Shown here piece by piece: positions 8,507-16,980 of a stretch of DNA of 64,000 bases. The DNA lies in NCBI GenBank assembly GCA_036297385.1, contig JAXJLD010000062.1:33472-97471 (forward strand), written 5' to 3'. Position 1 is the first letter of the stretch. Each line of letters starts with the position of its first letter. The DNA is from Ventricola sp036297385 (GTDB lineage Bacteria > Bacillota > Clostridia > Christensenellales > Aristaeellaceae). A program made the position numbers and the translations under genes. The notes below the pieces were generated by a model. It had not been told where the DNA came from. It searched no databases and worked only from the letters and a program-made list of their open reading frames with translations.

Positions 8507-9058
8507 TCAACCGTATGGTTTTCCTTCCTTCACCCAGACGCGCAGCGCGGCGAACATCACTTCCTCACCCTCGTCTTGCAAGAGCGTGAGAAAGTGCTGA
8601 AGCTCCGCGAGCGTCTGCGGATGCATATGATCGCGCATCTTTCCGCGCATCAGGTAGGCCAGCGGCGCACCGTCGGTATAGGCCGATCCCTTGTAGATCT
8701 TGCCTGCGGCCATGCGATCGCAGATCATCTCCGCCAGATACCGCCTCGGCATCGGCACAGCGACGTAAGCGCCCTTTTCGGCACAGTAATCCGTCCAATA
8801 TTCCCAATGATGCCGATTGCAGCCCTTGTGGTGCATCCACGCGCGCGAGCAGCCGTACATCCGCCGCTCATCCTCCGTAGGCGAATGTACGCCGCTGTAA
8901 AAGCGCACGCCGGGCCAGAATTCTGTCGGCGCAAATTTGGACAGGTCGTGCAGCAGCCCCCGCACCGGGATGCCCGCCCGGATGCAGTGCATCAGCACAC
9001 GATGGCGATGATGCGCCACGGTGTGCAGATGGCCGATGAACCGCTCAAAACCGTTCAC
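8507..9058 (-). CDS. DUF5662 family protein
   Basis: 183 aa, GTG start. It has the family pattern: an HDLSKF motif near residue 37, a following SPT...E segment, and the HHKGCNRHHWEYW block near residues 76-90. The many conserved His/Asp residues suggest a metal-dependent, HD-like hydrolase, but no activity is established that I can name. The GTG follows the mnmA stop codon with no gap and in the same frame; AGGTGG lies 5 nt before it. The two genes are therefore translationally coupled. Function unknown. Confidence 0.85.
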   Translation of the reverse strand: MNGFERFIGHLHTVAHHRHRVLMHCIRAGIPVRGLLHDLSKFAPTEFWPGVRFYSGVHSPTEDERRMYGCSRAWMHHKGCNRHHWEYWTDYCAEKGAYVAVPMPRRYLAEMICDRMAAGKIYKGSAYTDGAPLAYLMRGKMRDHMHPQTLAELQHFLTLLQDEGEEVMFAALRVWVKEGKPYG

Positions 9059-10162
9059 TCAGCCCACCTGCCCCGCATCCAAGACGGAATCGCACACCGC
9101 ACCGCCCAGACAGACATCGCCCTGATAGAGCACCATGCTCTGTCCCGGCGTAACCGCGCGCTGCTTTTCCTTCGCCGTCACGTGCAGCCTGCCATCCGCC
9201 AGCACCTCGATATGCACAGCCTGATCCGGCTGACGATAGCGGTACTTGCAGGTGCAGTCAAACGATGCGGCAGGCGGCTCGCCTGCAATCCACGTCGCCC
9301 CTTCACCGATGGCGTTTTTGCTGTATAACAGCGGATGATCCGCGCCGCGCGTCACAATCAGCCGGTTGTTCTCCATATCCTTGGCCAGCACAAACCAGCG
9401 CCCGCCGTCCGTCTCTCCGTCTATGCCGCCGATGCCCAGCCCCCGGCGCTGACCGAGGGTGTAGTACATCAGGCCGTCATGCCGCCCGACCACGCGCCCC
9501 TCCGGCGTGACCATATCGCCCGGCTGCGCCGGCAGGAACTGCTTGAGGAATGGCTTGAAGTGGCGCTCGCCGATAAAGCACACGCCCGTAGAGTCCTTCT
9601 TGAGCGATGTCGCCAGCCCCGCATCGCGGGCGATCTCGCGCACCTGCGCCTTGGTCAGCCCGCCGACGGGGAACATGGCGCGGCTCAGCGCATTCTGCCC
9701 CAGCATATAGAGGAAATAGCTCTGATCCTTGTTGCCGTCCACGCCGCGCAGCAGCTGCCTGCGCTCATCTTCTGCCGTACCCAGACGGCAGAAGTGACCG
9801 GTCGCCAGATGATCCGCGCCCAGCTCCAGCGCAAAATCGAGGAACGCCTTGAACTTGATTTCGCGGTTGCACAGCACGTCGGGATTGGGCGTGCGTCCGC
9901 GCCGGTACTCATCAAGGAAGTAGGCAAACACGCGGTCGCGGTATTCCTGCACGAAGTTGACCGAATAATACGGAATGTCGATCCGCTCGCACACCTCGCG
10001 CACGTCCGCCCAGTCCGTCTCGCTGGTACACACGCCGTTGTCATCCTTTTCTTCCCAGTTTTTCATGAATACGCCGATGACCTCATGCCCCTGCTGCTTG
10101 AGCAGCAGCGCTGCCACCGACGAATCCACGCCGCCGGACATACCTACAACGATTTTTGCCAT
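9059..10162 (-). CDS. mnmA: tRNA-specific 2-thiouridylase MnmA
   Basis: Adds sulfur at C2 of the wobble uridine U34 in tRNA(Lys/Glu/Gln), using ATP and a persulfide carrier. The PP-loop SGGVDSS is at residues 9-15. The two catalytic cysteines are present: Cys98 in PDVLCNREIKF and Cys195 in TGVCFIGER. A C-terminal beta-barrel completes a normal-length protein (367 aa). GGAGG precedes the ATG. It lies 10 bp after the HAD-Tmk fusion gene and directly abuts the DUF5662 gene, so these are cotranscribed. Confidence 0.97.
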   Translation of the reverse strand: MAKIVVGMSGGVDSSVAALLLKQQGHEVIGVFMKNWEEKDDNGVCTSETDWADVREVCERIDIPYYSVNFVQEYRDRVFAYFLDEYRRGRTPNPDVLCNREIKFKAFLDFALELGADHLATGHFCRLGTAEDERRQLLRGVDGNKDQSYFLYMLGQNALSRAMFPVGGLTKAQVREIARDAGLATSLKKDSTGVCFIGERHFKPFLKQFLPAQPGDMVTPEGRVVGRHDGLMYYTLGQRRGLGIGGIDGETDGGRWFVLAKDMENNRLIVTRGADHPLLYSKNAIGEGATWIAGEPPAASFDCTCKYRYRQPDQAVHIEVLADGRLHVTAKEKQRAVTPGQSMVLYQGDVCLGGAVCDSVLDAGQVG

Positions 10163-10172
10163 GTTGCCTCCG

Positions 10173-11450
10173 TCACATTGAAAGAGTCTCCAGCCGCTTA
10201 TCCACGGCGCTGAGCATATCGCGTGTCACATCCTCGATGGACTGCGCAGCATTCACCACCGCAATGCGCTCCATGCCGCCAAACAATGCCTCATATGCCC
10301 GATAGGTTCGCTCAAAAAAGCTGTCCTTCTCCTGCTCCAGCCTGTCCGGCTCAGAGGCGCTCAGTCTGCGCGCCAGCGCCTTTTCCGGCGGCATCCGCAG
10401 GTAAACCGTCACATCCGGGAACGTGCCGCCCACAGCCAAACGGTTGAGCGCCGCCACCGTCTCCTCGCCCAGCATACGCCCGCCGCCCTGATAGGCGATG
10501 GACGAATCCACAAACCGGTCACAGACGACCGCCTTGCCCGCCTCAAGCGCAGGGCGGATCAGCGCACGCACGTTCTGTGCGCGGGATGCGGCGTAAAGGT
10601 ATGCCTCCGTCTCATCAAACATCCCTTTGTTTTCGGGATCGAGCAGCAGTGCGCGGATCTTTTCGGCAATCGCATCGCCGCCCGGCTCGCGCGTAAGCTG
10701 CACATCCCAGCCCAGCTTCTGCATATGGGCGATCAGCGCGTTCTGCTGGGTCGTCTTGCCGCAGCCGTCCATGCCCTCCATGGAGAGGAACACGCCGCGT
10801 GCACGCGGAGCGCCGTCCAGCAGCAGCTCCGTCAGCTCCTCCACCGTCTCGGCGATATGCGTCGCCCCGGCCTGCTCCAGCTCCTCGCGCGTGCCGTAGC
10901 CATAGCATACGCCGATGGTATCCATGCCGTTGGCCGCGCCGCCCTCTATATCGTAGCGGCGGTCGCCCACCATCACCGGCACGCCGCCCAGCAGCTCCGC
11001 AGCCTTGTGCACGATATCGGCCTTGCTCTCGCTCCGGTGGCTGAGATCCGGGCCGACCAGCGCATCCAGATACGGCGCAAAGCCAAACAGCTTGGCAATC
11101 TTCTCCGCGAACACCTGCGGCTTAGCCGTCGCCATGGCAATCTTGGCGCCGTTCTTTTTCAGGCTGCGCAGCAGCGTGGGGATGCCGGTGTAGACCTCGT
11201 TTTCCGCCCAGCCGACAGTCGAAAAGCGCTCGCGGTAATAGCTCACCGCCTGCTCCGCCTGCTCCTCCGTCAGTCCGCAGATTTTTTGAAACGAAGCCGC
11301 CAGCGGCGGCCCAATGAACGCCTTGAACTGCTCCTGCGTATAGCCGTGCAGGCCCATCTTTTCGGCGGCGTACAGCGCCGAGCGCGTAATGCCCTCCTCG
11401 CTGCGCGTGAGCGTGCCGTCCAGATCAAAGAGGATTGTCGTGTATTTCAT
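10173..11450 (-). CDS. tmk: fusion of HAD-superfamily phosphatase and thymidylate kinase
   Basis: 425 aa in two parts. Residues 1-~212 are a Gph/PpaX-like HAD hydrolase: DLDGT at 9-13, a Thr-containing motif II region near 108, and GDRRYD at 162-167. Residues ~220-425 are a full thymidylate kinase: P-loop GMDGCGKTT (226-234), the DRF motif (311-313) with SSIAYQGGGR, and an LID region. The kinase makes dTDP from dTMP; the HAD half may dephosphorylate a nucleotide or phosphoglycolate-like substrate (inference). The start is set at the ATG before KYTTILFDLDG; an upstream ATG (11486) adds an unrelated tail. It lies 4 bp from the preceding gene. Confidence 0.9.
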   Translation of the reverse strand: MKYTTILFDLDGTLTRSEEGITRSALYAAEKMGLHGYTQEQFKAFIGPPLAASFQKICGLTEEQAEQAVSYYRERFSTVGWAENEVYTGIPTLLRSLKKNGAKIAMATAKPQVFAEKIAKLFGFAPYLDALVGPDLSHRSESKADIVHKAAELLGGVPVMVGDRRYDIEGGAANGMDTIGVCYGYGTREELEQAGATHIAETVEELTELLLDGAPRARGVFLSMEGMDGCGKTTQQNALIAHMQKLGWDVQLTREPGGDAIAEKIRALLLDPENKGMFDETEAYLYAASRAQNVRALIRPALEAGKAVVCDRFVDSSIAYQGGGRMLGEETVAALNRLAVGGTFPDVTVYLRMPPEKALARRLSASEPDRLEQEKDSFFERTYRAYEALFGGMERIAVVNAAQSIEDVTRDMLSAVDKRLETLSM

Positions 11451-11454
11451 GATG

Positions 11455-12363
11455 CTATCCCTGCTTTCTGCGTCGGCGCGGTGCATTCACCGCCGCGTCG
11501 CCCGGCACACCGTCGCCCGGCATACCGTCGCCCGGATTCCCGGCATCCTTCTCCGCGCCGTTTTTCTTCCCGCCGCGCTTTGCGCTCTTGGGCTTTTGTT
11601 GTTGCTTCTTAGCCTTCTTTTCGCCCTTTTGGCGCTCAATTTCATCGTGCGCCCATGCCACATCCTCCGGTTTCACCAGCGGATCGACAAACGAATACAG
11701 CTCAGGAAATGCGCGTTCCAGCGCACGGGCATAGAGCGAATGTGTGCGGGCGCGCGTCATCCGCTCGTCAAACCCACAGCGCTCACCCAGCGCATTAACC
11801 AGCGCCGCCTGCATCTGCGCGTTGGGACAGAACGTACACGCACAGCGCGTTTCACCCTCGTCATACACCAGCACATGGCCGATGACCTCCTGCGCACGCG
11901 CACCCGCCATCCAGTGCGCCAAGCGCGCCGAAATCAGGCTGAGGGCAAACGCCGCGCGGGCCCGGGCGCTCGGACGCGAGGCCGGGTCGATATGGGTCAC
12001 CTGCTTATAGGTGATCTTGAGATTCTCCGCCATATGCACGGTGCGCATACTGACCACGCGATCCAGCGGAATCCGTACCAACGTGGTCGTACTGTCACCC
12101 AAGCGGCGCTCCAGCATCAGCGCATCCGCCTTGAGGGTATAGACATAGCCGGCCACCGTGCTGCGCATGAACGCTACCAGCAGCCAGACCGCATAGCCGT
12201 AAAACGCGATATTGAGCAGCCCCCAGCCGCTCGCCACAATCAGCAGATTGACGATGATCTGCGCAAGCGCCAGCCGCAGGAGAATGCCCGCGATGCGCAG
12301 CACAACCCCCTTGCCCGTCATCGGATGCGCAGCGTCCTTCTGCTGCAAAATGATGTCCTGCAT
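11455..12363 (-). CDS. membrane-anchored protein of unknown function with basic C-terminal tail
   Basis: 302 aa. Two hydrophobic helices near residues 20-65 are followed by a PH-like/YdbT-like soluble region (SMRTVHMAENLKITYKQVTH). This includes a stretch with two Cys (CACTFC near 175). The C-terminal ~60 residues are very Lys/Arg/Gly rich and include three GD(G)xPGD-like repeats, probably disordered. It sits in a tight operon between a small acidic-protein gene and the HAD-Tmk gene. No family is recognised with confidence; a bPH2-like membrane protein is one possibility. Confidence 0.7.
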   Translation of the reverse strand: MQDIILQQKDAAHPMTGKGVVLRIAGILLRLALAQIIVNLLIVASGWGLLNIAFYGYAVWLLVAFMRSTVAGYVYTLKADALMLERRLGDSTTTLVRIPLDRVVSMRTVHMAENLKITYKQVTHIDPASRPSARARAAFALSLISARLAHWMAGARAQEVIGHVLVYDEGETRCACTFCPNAQMQAALVNALGERCGFDERMTRARTHSLYARALERAFPELYSFVDPLVKPEDVAWAHDEIERQKGEKKAKKQQQKPKSAKRGGKKNGAEKDAGNPGDGMPGDGVPGDAAVNAPRRRRKQG

Positions 12364-12381
12364 ATGCTCTCTTTCCCGTCG

Positions 12382-12717
12382 TCAGCCCATCAGGCCGCTC
12401 GCTTCCATGAAATCCTGCTGGGCGTTCATGTAGCTGTCCAGCATCTGCGCCGTGCGGTTCATCGCATCCTCATCGTCCGCGCCTTCGCCCAGCACGTCCA
12501 GCAGCGCCTCGAACGCATCGTCGTCGTCATATTCGCCCTCGCCCATCAGGCCCTCCGGGTCGAGCACGCCGGTTTCGTGCATATACGTCAGGTCCGCGTC
12601 AATGGCGCGGCGAACAAACGCCTCCAGCTCTTCCTGCGTCTCCTTATGCCCCGCCTTGCGCATGGCGCACACGATAAACGGCACAGCAGCCGCCTCGTCG
12701 TATCCCTGCATCCTCAT
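12382..12717 (-). CDS. small acidic protein of unknown function
   Basis: 111 aa and strongly acidic in the middle (EGEYDDDDAFEAL), mostly helical. The ATG at 12717 overlaps the pepF stop (ATGA) and has GGAGG 7 nt upstream, so translation is coupled to pepF; a second ATG at 12711 is possible. No domain is recognised. Placed between pepF and a membrane-protein gene, it may be an accessory of the same operon, which is inference. Confidence 0.65.
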   Translation of the reverse strand: MRMQGYDEAAAVPFIVCAMRKAGHKETQEELEAFVRRAIDADLTYMHETGVLDPEGLMGEGEYDDDDAFEALLDVLGEGADDEDAMNRTAQMLDSYMNAQQDFMEASGLMG

Positions 12718-14525
12718 GCCTCTTCCTCCGTGCGCAGCAGATCGCGGTATACCATGACCAGCTCCGCAAAATAATCCAGCGCCTCGCATACCGGCTGCGG
12801 CGTGGACATATCCACACCCGCCACGCGCAGCTCATCCAGCGGCGGCATACTGCCGCCCAGCGTCAGGAAACGGCGGTATGCCGCCACCTTCTGCGCATCT
12901 CCGCTGAGCACGCCGCGTGCCAGCGCCACAGCCGCGCAGAAGCCCGTCGCATACTTATACACATAGAACGGGCTGTAGAAATGCGGAATCCGCATCCACT
13001 CCTGCGCCACCTCGTGATCGACCTTGACCACCTTGCCATAGTAGAGTTTGTTGAGCTCCTCGTACATCGCGCACAGGCTCTCGCAGGTCAGGCTCTCGCC
13101 CGCCTCGGCCATGCGGTGCGCCTTGTGCTCAAACTCGGCAAACATCGTCTGGCGGAACACCGTCGTGCGGAAATGCTCCAGCATCGCGCCCACCAGCGCC
13201 ATCTGTGCGCGGCGGTCGTCCGCATACTTCTTCATCAGGTGTTCATACAGCAGGATCTCATTGCAGGTCGAAGCGACCTCCGCCACGAAGATCGTGTAAT
13301 CCGCCTTGGCGAACGGCTGCGCCTGATTGGAGTAGAAGCTGTGCATGGCGTGCCCCATCTCATGGCAGAGCGTGGACAGGCCGTCATACGTTTTCGTGTG
13401 GTTGAGCAGCACATACGGCGTGGTCTTGTACACGGCGTTGGAGTACGCACCGCCGCGCTTGTTCTTCGTCTCGTACACGTCGATCCAGCGCTCCCTGAGT
13501 GCGCGGGACGCATCCGCCACATAGTCCTCGCCCAGCGGCTTCACGGATTCAAGGAACAGCGCAAACGCCTCGTCGATATCCAGCTTCACATCAAAGCCGC
13601 CGTCCGTCTTGGCGTACAGATCATACATATGCAGCTTGCCCACGCCGAGCTGCTCGCGGCGGATGCGCAGGTATTCGCACAGCGTATCCACGCCGCCGTG
13701 TACCGCTTCAATCAGGCTGTCGTACACGCTTTCCTCGATCTGATCGGGATACAGCGCCGCCTCACGCGCACTGGCATAGCCGCGCGCCGCGCTTTCAAAC
13801 AGATCCGCCTTCACCTGACCGGCATACAGGCTGGCGATGGTATTGCCCATCTTGCCGTAGCCATTCATCACGTTCATGTACGCAGCCTTGCGCACGGCGC
13901 GGTCGGGGCTTTCCAGAAAGGACACCAGCCGCGCATCGGTCAGCGCCGCCTTTTTGCCGTCCTCGCCGCGCGTCTTGCCCAGATCCAGATCCGCGCCTGC
14001 CAGCATATCATACGTATTTTCCGGAACGCCCGCGATCTCCGAGGCCATGGCCAGAAGCTGCTCCTCCCGTGGAGAGAGCGTGTGCGGCTTCATGCGCAGC
14101 ACATCCCGCAGGAACACGTCGTAGTCGGCAAACGCCGCATCAGCCATCATGCCCTCCAGCTCACACGCCTCCAGCGTCAGCAGCTCCGGCACGAAAAACG
14201 CCGTCTTGGCGCCCACCTCGCTGTACAGCGTCTGCGCACGGCTGTTCATCGCCTGATATGCGCCAACTGTCGTATCCTCGTGCAGCTTCATCATGGCGTA
14301 TGCGTAGACGTCGCCCATCTGCTCCATCAGCGCCATGTAGCTATCCAGCGCCTTTTTCACCGTCTCGCGCCCATTGCACAGCGTGCCCGCGCAGCCGGCA
14401 AACGCCTGCGCACGCTCCTTCACCTCTGCAAACGCCCGCTCCCACGCCGCATCGCTTTCGTACACGCGCGTCAGATCCCACGTATACCGGGGATCGACCG
14501 AATCGCGCAGCTTCGGATTATCCAT
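12714..14525 (-). CDS. pepF: oligoendopeptidase F (M3B metallopeptidase)
   Basis: 603 aa, the usual PepF length. The zinc motif HEMGH is at residues 388-392 (CHEMGHAMHSFYS), with the expected downstream Glu region. It cleaves short peptides (about 7-17 residues) in the cytoplasm; no signal peptide is present. The stop codon overlaps the next gene by ATGA. The upstream neighbour is the UPF0210 gene, 62 bp away. Confidence 0.95.
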   Translation of the reverse strand: MDNPKLRDSVDPRYTWDLTRVYESDAAWERAFAEVKERAQAFAGCAGTLCNGRETVKKALDSYMALMEQMGDVYAYAMMKLHEDTTVGAYQAMNSRAQTLYSEVGAKTAFFVPELLTLEACELEGMMADAAFADYDVFLRDVLRMKPHTLSPREEQLLAMASEIAGVPENTYDMLAGADLDLGKTRGEDGKKAALTDARLVSFLESPDRAVRKAAYMNVMNGYGKMGNTIASLYAGQVKADLFESAARGYASAREAALYPDQIEESVYDSLIEAVHGGVDTLCEYLRIRREQLGVGKLHMYDLYAKTDGGFDVKLDIDEAFALFLESVKPLGEDYVADASRALRERWIDVYETKNKRGGAYSNAVYKTTPYVLLNHTKTYDGLSTLCHEMGHAMHSFYSNQAQPFAKADYTIFVAEVASTCNEILLYEHLMKKYADDRRAQMALVGAMLEHFRTTVFRQTMFAEFEHKAHRMAEAGESLTCESLCAMYEELNKLYYGKVVKVDHEVAQEWMRIPHFYSPFYVYKYATGFCAAVALARGVLSGDAQKVAAYRRFLTLGGSMPPLDELRVAGVDMSTPQPVCEALDYFAELVMVYRDLLRTEEEA

Positions 14526-14587
14526 GTCTTTCTTCCTTTCTCACCCCGCCGCCTGTATGCAGCCCGCATACAGGCAGCACGGGGCAA

Positions 14588-15943
14588 TCAATTCTTGAGG
14601 CTCTGCAGCGGCGCGGGAATCCGTCCGCCGCGGGCGATGAACTGCTCCGCAGAATACGGGCTGACGCGCATGATCGGCGCACGCCCGAACAGGCCGCCAA
14701 ACTCCACCTCGTCGCCCACATCCTTGCCGGGCGCGGGGATGATGCGCACGGCGGTCGTCTTGTGATTGACCATGCCGATGGCCGCCTCGTCCGCGATGAT
14801 CGCGCTGATTGTGCTGGCAGAGGTATGCCCCGGCACGGCGATCATGTCCAGACCCACGGAGCAAACGCAGGTCATGGCCTCCAGCTTTTCAAGGCTCAGC
14901 GCACCGCAGGCCGCCGCGTGAATCATGCCGATGTCCTCGGAGACCGGGATGAACGCGCCGGACAGGCCGCCGACATGGCTGGATGCCATCACGCCGCCCT
15001 TCTTCACCGCGTCGTTGAGCAGCGCCAGCGCCGCCGTGGTGCCATGGCATCCGCACACCTCCAGACCCATCTCCTCCAGGATGTGCGCCACAGAGTCGCC
15101 CATCGCCGGGGTCGGCGCCAGCGACAGATCGACGATGCCAAACGGCACGCCCAGCCGCGCAGAGGCCTCGCGCGCGATGAGCTGACCCACGCGCGTAATC
15201 TTGAACGCCGTCTTTTTGATGGTCTCCGCCACCACGTCAAACGGCTGATCCTTCGCTTCCTTTTCCAGCGCACGCTTGACCACGCCCGGGCCGGAAATGC
15301 CGACGTTGATGCAGCAGTCGCCCTCGCCCGGGCCATGGAACGCGCCCGCCATGAAGGGGTTATCCTCCACAGCATTGGCAAAGACCACCAGCTTCATACA
15401 GCCGGAAGCGTCCGTATCCTTGGTCGCCTCGGCGATGTCCTTGACCGCCTGACCGCAAAGACGAACCGCATCCATGTCGATGCCTGCGCGGGTGGAGGCC
15501 ACGTTCACGGAGGAGCAGACGCGCTCCGTGGTGGACAGCGCCTCCGGCAGCGAGGCGATGAGTGCGCGGTCGGACTTGGTCATCCCCTTCTGCACCAGAG
15601 CGGTATAGCCGCCAATGTAATTGACGCCGGTTTCCTTTGCCGCTGCGTCCATGGCGCGCGCTACGACGATAGGATCGCCGCAGCTTGCCGCCACCAGACT
15701 CGCCGGGGTGACGGAGATGCGCTTGTTGACGATCGGGATGCCAAACTCGCGCTCCAACGCCTCGCCGGTCTTGACCAGATCTGCCGCCTGACGGGTGATG
15801 CGGTCGTAGACGTTGGTGTAGAGCTGCGCCTTATCCGGGTGGCAGCACTCGTAGAGCGAGATGCCCATGGTGATCGTGCGGATATCGAGCTTTTCCTCAT
15901 CGATCATCCGCACGGTCTGCAAAATGTCAGATGCGTTCATCAT
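14588..15943 (-). CDS. UPF0210/PFL-type conserved protein (DUF711)
   Basis: 451 aa, full length for the family, with the characteristic N-terminal ETVRMI-like segment (QTVRMIDEEKLDIRTITMGI) and Gly-rich conserved blocks throughout (GISGPGVVKRA). Its fold is related to glycyl-radical (PFL) enzymes, but no reaction is established that I can state. It lies 20 bp downstream of the ACT-domain gene (UPF0237); this pair is conserved across Firmicutes and archaea, suggesting a shared task with ACT-mediated small-molecule sensing (inference). Tandem ATGs at 15943 and 15940. Confidence 0.92.
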   Translation of the reverse strand: MMNASDILQTVRMIDEEKLDIRTITMGISLYECCHPDKAQLYTNVYDRITRQAADLVKTGEALEREFGIPIVNKRISVTPASLVAASCGDPIVVARAMDAAAKETGVNYIGGYTALVQKGMTKSDRALIASLPEALSTTERVCSSVNVASTRAGIDMDAVRLCGQAVKDIAEATKDTDASGCMKLVVFANAVEDNPFMAGAFHGPGEGDCCINVGISGPGVVKRALEKEAKDQPFDVVAETIKKTAFKITRVGQLIAREASARLGVPFGIVDLSLAPTPAMGDSVAHILEEMGLEVCGCHGTTAALALLNDAVKKGGVMASSHVGGLSGAFIPVSEDIGMIHAAACGALSLEKLEAMTCVCSVGLDMIAVPGHTSASTISAIIADEAAIGMVNHKTTAVRIIPAPGKDVGDEVEFGGLFGRAPIMRVSPYSAEQFIARGGRIPAPLQSLKN

Positions 15944-15963
15944 CGTTCGTTCCCCCCGTCCGC

Positions 15964-16239
15964 TCAGATGCGGTGCATCGCGTCAAAGATTTCGCTGCGC
16001 TGGATGTGCGCCTGAAGCCCCATCTCCTTGCCCAGCGTCTCCAGCTCCTCGGAGAGCGGCGCAAAGTTGGAGAGCGAGACATCCACAATCATCATCATGT
16101 TGAACATTCCGGACAGCACCGTCTGGGAAATATCCAGAATGTTCGCCTCATGGCGGGCCAGCACCGCGCTCACGCGCGCAATGATACCAATGGCGTCGTT
16201 GCCCACAACGGTGACAACGGCAGTATTCTTCTTATCCAT
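15964..16239 (-). CDS. ACT-domain protein (UPF0237)
   Basis: 91 aa, a single ACT domain (AVVTVVGNDAIGIIARV, later ANILDISQTVLSGMFNM). ACT domains bind amino acids or similar ligands. The start is the ATG at 16239, with GGAGG 9 nt upstream; the longer reading from 16257 lacks an SD. It is paired with the downstream UPF0210 gene and lies 30 bp after a HAD gene. Confidence 0.92.
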   Translation of the reverse strand: MDKKNTAVVTVVGNDAIGIIARVSAVLARHEANILDISQTVLSGMFNMMMIVDVSLSNFAPLSEELETLGKEMGLQAHIQRSEIFDAMHRI

Positions 16240-16269
16240 ATTCTGTTTCCTCCACATTCTCCATGGAAT

Positions 16270-16968
16270 TCAGGGTTCTTCAAGCAGCTGCAGGCAGGCG
16301 CCCGTCACCTGCTGTGCGCTGTCACACAGCACGTCCGCACCCGCCAGTTCCTCGCGGCTGCCCATACCGAATGTCACGCCCACGGCATATGCCCCCGCCG
16401 CGTGCGCGTTGGTCACGTCCGTCCCGCGGTCACCCACGGCAATCAGCCGCTGCGCACCCAGCTCGTGCGCCCACACTCCTATGCGCTCCGCCTTGCTCAC
16501 GCCCGGGGTAAAGCCCGCGCTGCGGGCAATATACGGTGCAAATCCATAGTGCGCCATGCAGGCCGCGCAGTACGCCGGCGCACCGTTGGTAAGGATGGCC
16601 AAATGTGCGTGGTGGGACAGCGCTTCGAGCATATCCGTCACACCCGGATACACCTTGCCCATCGTCTGCACCAGCTCGACCTCGATCTCGTCAATCAGCC
16701 GGTCATACTCTGCGCGTCGCTCCGGCCCCACGCCCATCACCCGGCAGACCTCCTCCGCGCTGGGCCCATTGAAAGAATCCGCCAGCGCATCGCTGATCTC
16801 ACCAAAGCCCATTCGCTGAAACACGCGCTTGAAAAGCACGCGCCCCAGCGCCGCGCTGTCCGTCAGCGTGCCGTCCAGATCAAAGACGATCAGCGCCGGT
16901 CTGCGTGCGGCCAGCACGCCGGCGCGGCAAGCGTCCGTCGTCTGCGCGCCAAAAGGCGTTGTATTCAT
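16270..16968 (-). CDS. HAD-superfamily hydrolase (phosphoglycolate phosphatase-like)
   Basis: 232 aa. Motif I DLDGTLTDS near residues 30-38, motif II ILTNGAP near 125, motif III Lys in GVSKAERIG, and motif IV GDRGTD near 173. A helical cap of the Gph type lies between motifs I and II. It probably dephosphorylates a small phosphometabolite; the substrate is unknown. ATG 16968 is chosen because GGAGG lies 5 nt before it, while the GTG at 16974 would overlap that SD. It starts 12 bp after fbp. Confidence 0.88.
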   Translation of the reverse strand: MNTTPFGAQTTDACRAGVLAARRPALIVFDLDGTLTDSAALGRVLFKRVFQRMGFGEISDALADSFNGPSAEEVCRVMGVGPERRAEYDRLIDEIEVELVQTMGKVYPGVTDMLEALSHHAHLAILTNGAPAYCAACMAHYGFAPYIARSAGFTPGVSKAERIGVWAHELGAQRLIAVGDRGTDVTNAHAAGAYAVGVTFGMGSREELAGADVLCDSAQQVTGACLQLLEEP

Positions 16969-16980
16969 AGCCACCTCCGC

